In this document: positions 7,501 to 10,124 of the stretch, in pieces
How positions within the stretch are numbered: the first letter of the stretch is position 1
Layout of the letters: each line of letters starts with the position of its first letter
NCBI GenBank assembly: GCA_028565635.1
Contig: JAOXYB010067567.1
Span: forward strand, 1 to 10,124
Direction: 5' to 3'
Origin: Phoronis ovalis
Lineage: Eukaryota; Phoronida; Phoronidae
Length of the DNA stretch: 10,124 bases
The notes under the pieces: model-generated
What the model was told of the DNA's origin: nothing
Database searches by the model: none
Seen by the model: only the letters and a program-made list of their open reading frames with translations
Position numbers and translations under genes: made by a program

Positions 7501-8924
7501 GAAACACACCGTGACAGAATGAAAGATGGAATGCAACAACCTTCTTTATACAAAAATTACGTACATAACACAAAAGCAGACAATCATGAACTTATACCAC
7601 TTACACTGTCAGTGGAATTCAAAGAATCTTTGAATTCTTCCACAAAATATTCCACAATTTCTGCATTTTTTAAGATCACAGCTTTGTGCAAAATGTTTTT
7701 GCCAGTCACATCTTTAGCTAGAGCAAGCTTCTTTTCTTCCAAAAGACTTTTCAAATCACTAATGTTGCCATCATGCACTGCTTTATGGATTTTGCTTATT
7801 TTTTCCTAAAAGTAGAAAATTTGTAATTATTTTAACATCATATAAAGTACATCCATTTTGGTTTACTTACTGGAGTTTTTCTGTAAATACCCCCTGAATA
7901 GACACCACTGGTTAAATAAAATACATATTGAAAATACTGTTTTTAACAACACAATAAAACTGATTCTAAATGTTGGCCATATAATAAAAATTCGCCTGCT
8001 TTCTGAAAGAACACAACAATAGCTATATTCTGATACTCTCACACAGGACTTATTATGGAAAACTTTGTAGTGACATTTATGGAAAACTCTGTAGTGACAT
8101 TTATCATTTATTATAGCAAACTTGAATGTATAAATTTTCATTGCATTGAGGTGAATCATCTAGCAGAAATAACAAAATATCAGATGTTGTTATTTGTAAT
8201 CAAGGTATCAATCATGTTTTTACCCGAAGTGTTAAATAAAAAAAGTTTAGTCACCAGGACAGCTGGTATGGATAGTACCAATGCTTCAACATTCTCATGC
8301 CCAGTCAGATTTTCTCTCAGCACATCAGGATTAAAACCAGTCAGTAACAATTCCTCTAGCTTCTCGGTATTACCATCTTTTGCAAGAGCTGCAGAAACAG
8401 AAGTGTCAGTTAATAGTGTTTTTCAGTGGAGAGAATTAAGATATTACATTCTGCACTAATCTTGAAATTAGAAAGAAAATACAAGTGTAAGTTGTAATAA
8501 TAGAATGGTAACCTATATTCAAACTACTGAAAGGAAGATTTAGTCATGTAGATCAGTCCTGTATATTATTACTGATCTTTGTTCTATTATACTTTTAAGA
8601 TAACGGTTGCAGTAATGTAATATGATTTTAATGCTAACAAAAAAATCTATCATGCAACATTGCATTAACTTTTTATGTCACCATAACAACCAGTCAATAG
8701 CAGTAATGCTTACCAGGAAACTACTGCTATTTTACACTAATTAAAGTAGTGAGATAAAAAATAGTTTAGATAATTTTCTAGAGTATTTATTTAAGTCAGT
8801 TCTGTTTACCTTCAATGTGGCTTTTGATAGCATTTTGTGCTTCAACATCGTTAGCCTTTACTGCATTATCCCAGGCAGTGTTGCCATTCTCATCACGTTT
8901 GGCCAGATTTTCAAAATCAGTCAT
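1439..8924 (-). CDS. Ankyrin-repeat / Dpy-30 / coiled-coil protein, complete gene, 11 coding exons, 684 aa
   Basis: Coding exons on the minus strand are 8924-8810, 8388-8255, 7805-7605, 6778-6382, 6103-5868, 5490-5315, 5060-4798, 4523-4369, 3100-2900, 2490-2392 and 1516-1439. Every junction is GT-AG and phase-consistent, and the spliced CDS is 2055 bases. Order of parts: ankyrin module A (about 1-205), SRPGS-repeat linker (217-262), proline-rich stretch, Dpy-30 motif (about 316-357, core WDPIEYLSHYLYKY), charged coiled coil (about 357-427), ankyrin module B (about 455-680). Ankyrin signatures include GRSPLHIAV, SRTALHYAA, NRTPLHYA and EGRTKLHHAA. There is no signal peptide or membrane segment, so it should be cytosolic, axonemal or nuclear. 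Dpy-30 motifs form dimers that bind amphipathic helices in radial spokes (RSP2), AK7, NME5 and DYDC proteins, and in SET1/MLL complexes. Dpy-30 followed by coiled coil is DYDC-like, so an axonemal scaffold is my inference. No named vertebrate orthologue is recognised. Confidence 0.92.
1517..2391 (-). other. Intron 10 (875 bases)
   Basis: The donor is GCG|GTAAGC at 2391 and the acceptor is TTTTTCAG at 1517. The interior is AT-rich with A and T homopolymer runs (for example 1801-1809 and 1925-1934). I see no exon, RNA gene or clear repeat inside it. Confidence 0.85.
2392..2490 (-). CDS. Coding exon 10, residues 627-659, ankyrin repeat
   Basis: Phase 0 in and out, 33 codons. LNRTPLHYANGVKNEE with IIETLLAAKADATVKDA is a textbook ankyrin unit: a TPLHYA first helix, an IIETLLAA second helix and a KADATVKD loop. 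It corresponds to SRTALHYAAAGDG at the start of exon 4. Donor GCG|GTAAGC, acceptor TTTTAG. Confidence 0.93.
2491..2899 (-). other. Intron 9 (409 bases)
   Basis: The donor AAT|GTAAGT at 2899 is strong and the acceptor is TTTTAG at 2491. Nothing else is recognisable in this AT-rich sequence. Confidence 0.85.
2900..3100 (-). CDS. Coding exon 9, residues 560-626, ankyrin module B
   Basis: 201 bases, phase 0 to 0. It encodes AKIERVHKSVEEGEIRTVKQ, then a loop with KKMAIARDIHGRSPLHIAVL and VVKYIVESFPSTVNCRDN. These are one and a half ankyrin units. Aligned without gaps to exon 3, also 201 bases and phase 0 to 0, it shares 26 of 67 residues, counted by eye. This is the clearest sign that the two ankyrin modules arose by duplication. 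Confidence 0.95.
3301..4130. repeat. Diverged, AGGTCA-rich repeat family, two tandem copies plus a degenerate third
   Basis: Copy 1 begins CAATTTTCAGCAAGCTATAT at 3301 and copy 2 begins CAATTTTCATTAAGCTATAT at 3568, a spacing of 267 bases. Shared landmarks are AGGTGTGACATCC (3362 and 3623), GAGGTCAAAA (3399 and 3660), ATTTCTAAAAT, and CTTCTCAATT-like sequence near the end of each copy. A shorter, more diverged third copy starts near 3930 (AAATTTTCAGAAAGTAGC) and continues to about 4130. The hexamer AGGTCA occurs eight times, at 3400, 3419, 3661, 3685, 3743, 3963, 3974 and 3985. It is probably a dispersed genomic repeat; I cannot name its class. Confidence 0.8.
3963..3990 (+). promoter_or_regulatory. 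Three AGGTCA half-sites spaced by 5 bases (DR5-like array)
   Basis: AGGTCA at 3963-3968, 3974-3979 and 3985-3990, separated by the identical spacer TCAAG. The form equals a direct repeat with 5-base spacing, the classical binding pattern of RAR/RXR nuclear receptors. It also equals a simple 11-base tandem repeat, so binding is only a possibility. Confidence 0.4.
4369..4523 (-). CDS. Coding exon 8, residues 508-559, ankyrin module B
   Basis: Phase 1 in, phase 0 out. The split Asp codon is followed by NYLGELFQKQEFSTIENMLL, SGFDKIPDIPGKYGGG and NEDIAEFYNSIPNYM. The ENMLLSGFD second helix matches EELLLTGFN in exon 2, and IAEFYNSIPNYM matches VEALVLSIPAVL at that exon's end. A small GKYGGG loop makes it 21 bases longer than exon 2. 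Acceptor CTTACAG, donor ATG|GTAGGA. The plus-strand frame at 4276-4563 is its antisense shadow. Confidence 0.88.
4798..5060 (-). CDS. Coding exon 7, residues 420-508, end of coiled coil and start of ankyrin module B
   Basis: Phase 2 in, phase 1 out. It begins with the last charged stretch of the coiled coil (AREQLQLAKPPDL), then an acidic linker, then ankyrin units EGRTKLHHAASSLSADDVVA and LLKEGYSLADRDETNQTARD. The RDETNQTARDIAEAGG segment aligns with RDENGNTAWDNAVKAN in exon 1, and both exons end with a codon split after its first base. Acceptor CTTAACAG, donor ATTG|GTGAGT. Confidence 0.93.
5315..5490 (-). CDS. Coding exon 6, residues 362-420, charged coiled coil
   Basis: Phase 0 in, phase 2 out. 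It is almost wholly Glu, Lys, Arg and Gln (EERIMQQKAEEEEEKKRREQ then RRIERQKFLEAERQAK), a long single helix or coiled coil. The basic run KKRREQRRIERQK could also act as a nuclear signal. The donor is GAG|GTTAGT at 5314; it is required by the phase of exon 7. If it were not used, the frame would stop at 5272 after LVGWQEEHALHQN, giving a shortened protein without module B. Confidence 0.92.
5491..5867 (-). other. Intron 5 (377 bases)
   Basis: The donor is AAG|GTATGT at 5867 and the acceptor is TTTTTATAG at 5491. It separates the Dpy-30 exon from the coiled-coil exon. The plus-strand open frame at 5653-5895 falls mostly here and shows nothing protein-like. No repeat is seen. Confidence 0.85.
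5868..6103 (-). CDS. Coding exon 5, residues 283-361, Dpy-30 motif
   Basis: Phase 1 in, phase 0 out. A proline-rich lead (VPPPKPASFAEKKL) is followed by DGKYIAQNMGSLLAAALAEI and AEKRPWDPIEYLSHYLYKYH. This is a complete Dpy-30 motif: a first helix (L-x-x-A-L-A-E-I-A), the RPxDPIEYL turn and second helix, and a YLYKY end. The conserved Pro-341, Glu-343, Tyr-344 and Leu-345 are present. The family forms an X-type four-helix dimer that docks partner helices. The motif is usually near a protein's end; here it sits in the middle. Confidence 0.95.
6382..6778 (-). CDS. Coding exon 4, residues 151-283, ankyrin repeat and SRPGS-repeat linker
   Basis: Phase 0 in, phase 1 out; the largest exon. It begins with ankyrin units SRTALHYAAAGDGAIFDLMK and NAGADEALKDVNDKTPADYK, then a helical stretch (LAEIAKNMDRIIASK), then a low-complexity basic linker with SRPTS and four SRPGS copies. 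It ends in a Thr/Pro-rich run (ETPKTPSATPAK). The donor AAAG|GTGAGC gives the phase that exon 5 needs. Reading on past the donor gives an unrelated tail and is not supported. Confidence 0.93.
6443..6580 (-). repeat. Coding repeat for SRPGS-type units in the linker
   Basis: SRPTS at residue 217 is followed by SRPGS at 226, 235, 246 and 257. The two central units, SRPGSAAKGQG and SRPGSAATGQG, are adjacent 33-base direct repeats; the outer ones are shorter. The segment is basic, flexible and rich in serines next to arginine and proline, so phosphorylation or microtubule contact is possible but not shown. Confidence 0.9.
6779..7604 (-). other. Intron 3 (826 bases)
   Basis: Donor AGT|GTAAGT at 7604 and acceptor ACTTTAG at 6779. 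The interior has a broken C-run at 7160-7175. The section of about 7240-7550 is less AT-rich than the rest and may derive from an old repeat, though I see no matching copy in this window. Open frames on both strands around 7359-7553 show no protein features. Confidence 0.8.
7605..7805 (-). CDS. Coding exon 3, residues 84-150, ankyrin module A
   Basis: 201 bases, phase 0 to 0. It encodes EKISKIHKAVHDGNISDLKS, LLEEKKLALAKDVTGKNILH and KAVILKNAEIVEYFVEEF, ending SLNSTDS. The ankyrin helices IHKAVHDGNISDLKSLLEE and ILHKAVILKNAEIVEYFVE are clear. Exon 9 is its same-length counterpart. Acceptor CTTTTAG, donor AGT|GTAAGT. Confidence 0.95.
7806..8254 (-). other. Intron 2 (449 bases), with a 24-base tandem duplication
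   Basis: Donor CTG|GTGACT at 8254 and acceptor CTTTTAG at 7806. It contains the direct repeat at 8056-8103. Open frames on either strand here (7863-8159 minus, start of 8055-8459 plus) are not coding. Confidence 0.82.
8056..8103. repeat. 24-base direct tandem duplication
   Basis: Two adjacent 24-base units, 8056-8079 and 8080-8103, differ at one base (ACTTTG versus ACTCTG) within TGGAAAACT(T/C)TGTAGTGACATTTA. The near identity points to a recent slippage or duplication in the intron. Confidence 0.95.
8255..8388 (-). CDS. Coding exon 2, residues 39-83, ankyrin module A
   Basis: Phase 1 in, phase 0 out. A split Ala codon is followed by LAKDGNTEKLEELLLTGFNP, DVLRENLTGHENVEA and LVLSIPAVL. The first part is an ankyrin helix pair (ALAKDGNTEKLEELLLTG). 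It matches exon 8 in phase, in place and at its end. Acceptor TTTCTGCAG, donor CTG|GTGACT. Confidence 0.92.
8389..8809 (-). other. Intron 1 within the coding region (421 bases)
   Basis: Donor GAAG|GTAAAC at 8809 and acceptor TTTCTGCAG at 8389. The sequence is AT-rich and has no exon. It contains the X-box match at 8677-8690. Confidence 0.85.
8677..8690 (+). promoter_or_regulatory. X-box-like site (RFX binding motif)
   Basis: GTCACCATAACAAC fits all positions of the published nematode X-box consensus RYYNYYATRRNRAC and has a clean GTCACC left half. RFX factors bind such sites in promoters and first introns of ciliary genes. It lies about 235 bases inside the gene from the ATG, in intron 1. 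A match of this degeneracy is expected about 0.3 times by chance in 10 kb on two strands, so it is suggestive only. Confidence 0.45.
8810..8924 (-). CDS. Coding exon 1, residues 1-39, with start codon
   Basis: The ATG at 8924-8922 sits in AAACAATGA, with a purine at -3. The exon encodes MTDFENLAKRDENGNTAWDN, then AVKANDVEAQNAIKSHIE and the first base of a split Ala codon. DENGNTAWDNAVKANDVEA is the first ankyrin helix pair. A pyrimidine-rich stretch and TCTACAG end at 8933, eight bases before the ATG, so the first transcribed exon probably lies further upstream. No in-frame coding sequence is seen before this ATG. Confidence 0.92.
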
Positions 8925-8932
8925 TGTTTATT
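8925..8932 (-). promoter_or_regulatory. Short 5' UTR after a probable leader intron acceptor
   Basis: CCTTTTATTCTACAG|AATAAACAATG on the minus strand is a good 3' splice site directly before the start codon. It would accept a leader exon, most simply the one ending at 9465. In phyla that use spliced-leader trans-splicing it could instead accept a spliced leader. Confidence 0.5.
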
Positions 8933-9464
8933 CTGTAGAATAAAAGGTGCAAGATTCAATGAAAATCAATATTAACACAAGTAACATATTCTTTTATGCA
9001 CTAGCATATAGCAATCTACTGGAGTTAATTTTGCATAAACATGATCGTGCACCACCTTGGCTGGTCAAACCTGAACATGTATTTTCATTAACAAATCTTA
9101 AGCTGGTTTGTGATTTTATCAGTTATTAATTAGGAAGCTTGCAATAGCGGATTAATTACAAAGCATGCTGTAATTTTGTACCCCATAGGGATCCATATTA
9201 AATTATTCCAACTATCAGCTGCCAGCTAAAGTTCTGATGTAATTTATTAACTTTTATTAAAAAAAAAAATGAGTAATGGCTCTGATTTCCTCCGACATAT
9301 GACTGTCACTGTCTTGAATGACACAGGTGTCTGCACTATTTTTCTGTTAGGGTAGTAGTGGTATATGCATAACAGAAAACTGTCTTATTTTAAAATTATC
9401 ACTAAATATTTAATTTTAAAATTAAGCTGATCTTTTGCCAAACACTTAATAAAGCAAAACTTAC
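8933..9464 (-). other. Probable 5' UTR intron (about 532 bases)
   Basis: Between the donor TTAAG|GTAAGT at 9464 and the acceptor at 8933. No gene is seen. The plus-strand open frame at 8947-9129 has no recognisable features and is not called. Confidence 0.45.
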
Positions 9465-9640
9465 CTTAACAACTAAAAATAAATGCCAAGTATTTAACAA
9501 ATTTCTAAAATAAATGTGTTGTCCAACTCATATAGTGTAAGCTCCTGTATACTATATTTGATATAGTGTAGTAATGACCTATTAGCTTGTGATTGTTGCT
9601 ATGTATGCTGTGGTTGCTATGTTTAAATAGGCAGCCATTC
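9465..9640 (-). promoter_or_regulatory. Candidate leader exon and core promoter region with two half X-boxes
   Basis: The donor GTTAAG|GTAAGT at 9465/9464 is the best consensus 5' splice site in the upstream region. Behind it on the minus strand are two identical ATAGCAAC motifs (9602-9595 and 9620-9613), which match the right half ATRRNRAC of the X-box; their left halves are poor. A TATA-like TATTTAAA lies at 9629-9622. The transcription start is not determinable from sequence. Exon extent is therefore uncertain. Confidence 0.4.
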
Positions 9641-10020
9641 ATCCTTGATTTACACTGTTTTGTGTGCAAACAATAGAAGAAAGCAGGTCTATCTAGTTTG
9701 ATGATAACGTTTCTAAGTTTAACATAATATGTGCAGATTTAATAGTCTAATAATATATTTTGTGCAAATGTCAAGCTTATTATGAACAAATGTGTATTTT
9801 AATGTATTTTTATTTGTTAAGCTGAGTTCTTCACTGGTGTATTCTTTAGATCTCAAATCTGTTTTTTTGCATGCATTTCATTATTTTGCCTATAATTCTG
9901 GTAAAATAGAGTCCTGTTATATATTAAAATGTTTTGTTTGCCCTAGGATATGCAAACATTCCAGGTGATTTTATGAGGAATAATGTTATTGTTTTATTTT
10001 AATTGTTAGAGCAAGTTACA
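9641..10020. other. Upstream intergenic sequence, nothing recognised
   Basis: AT-rich sequence with no supported exon on either strand, no RNA gene and no clear repeat. Confidence 0.6.
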
Positions 10021-10023
10021 TAA

Positions 10024-10124
10024 TTCTTCTCAATTCGTACAACTCCGTTATTCGTACACACCCCCTTTTTCAGATTTTGTAATTTCTGAAATTCGTACAC
10101 CCCCATTAATTGAGAATTTGGTGT
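10024..10124. repeat. TTCGTAC-repeat block with inverted ends, possible edge of a DNA transposon
   Basis: TTCGTAC occurs at 10034-10040, 10051-10057 and 10092-10098, the last two followed by C-rich tracts (ACACACCCCC, ACACCCCC). TTCTCAATT at 10027-10035 is the reverse complement of AATTGAGAA at 10108-10116. Repeated TAATTCG-type words with C-runs recall the terminal repeats of Tigger/pogo-like mariner elements. The element, if present, continues outside the window and no transposase is visible. Confidence 0.4.

Noticed and set aside
7459-7809. 116-codon plus-strand open frame
   Set aside because: Its second half is antisense to exon 3, which is firmly coding on the minus strand.
8055-8459. 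134-codon plus-strand open frame
   Set aside because: It begins in the 24-base tandem duplication and runs antisense through exon 2.
8947-9129. 60-codon plus-strand open frame upstream of the start codon
   Set aside because: No domain or splice context; length is within chance for this base composition.
1-10124. Bacterial, phage, CRISPR, tRNA or rRNA content
   Set aside because: No spaced identical repeats with unique spacers, no tRNA cloverleaf, no rRNA signature and no operon-like reading frames; the spliced gene shows a eukaryotic genome.

Overview
This is nuclear DNA from an animal. It is AT-rich, and coding sequence is cut into short exons joined by GT-AG introns of about 250 to 1270 bases. 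There is no sign of bacterial operons, phage or plasmid genes. The protein types (ankyrin/Dpy-30 protein, CCDC34-like coiled coil) suggest a ciliated or flagellated metazoan, most likely an invertebrate. The species cannot be named from the sequence alone.

The main content is one complete gene on the minus strand. It reads from an ATG at 8924 to a TAA at 1439 in eleven coding exons. All ten introns keep the reading frame and have GT-AG ends. The spliced CDS is 2055 bases, giving a 684-residue protein. Its order is: ankyrin module A (about 1-205); a Ser/Arg/Pro/Gly linker with repeated SRPGS (217-262); a Dpy-30 dimerisation motif (about 316-357); a charged coiled coil (about 357-427); ankyrin module B (about 455-680). 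Modules A and B look like copies of each other: they align exon by exon, share intron phases, and exons 3 and 9 are both exactly 201 bases. I do not recognise a named vertebrate orthologue. By its Dpy-30 plus coiled-coil core it resembles axonemal DYDC/AK7/NME5-type proteins, so a ciliary scaffold role is the best inference.

At the left end, on the plus strand, is one internal exon (375-570) of a second gene that resembles CCDC34, a coiled-coil protein linked to flagella. Its other exons are not visible here. The two genes point toward each other, tail to tail, with about 870 bases between their nearest coding ends.

Upstream of the minus-strand gene, 8933-10124 holds a likely noncoding leader exon ending at 9465 with a strong donor, two ATAGCAAC half X-boxes and no visible gene. 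A full X-box match lies in intron 1. Together these suggest RFX (ciliary) control. Repeats include a 26-base tandem repeat in the 3' UTR, a diverged AGGTCA-rich repeat family in intron 8 with a DR5 array, a 24-base tandem duplication in intron 2, a small foldback at 795-974, and transposon-like TTCGTAC repeats at the right edge.
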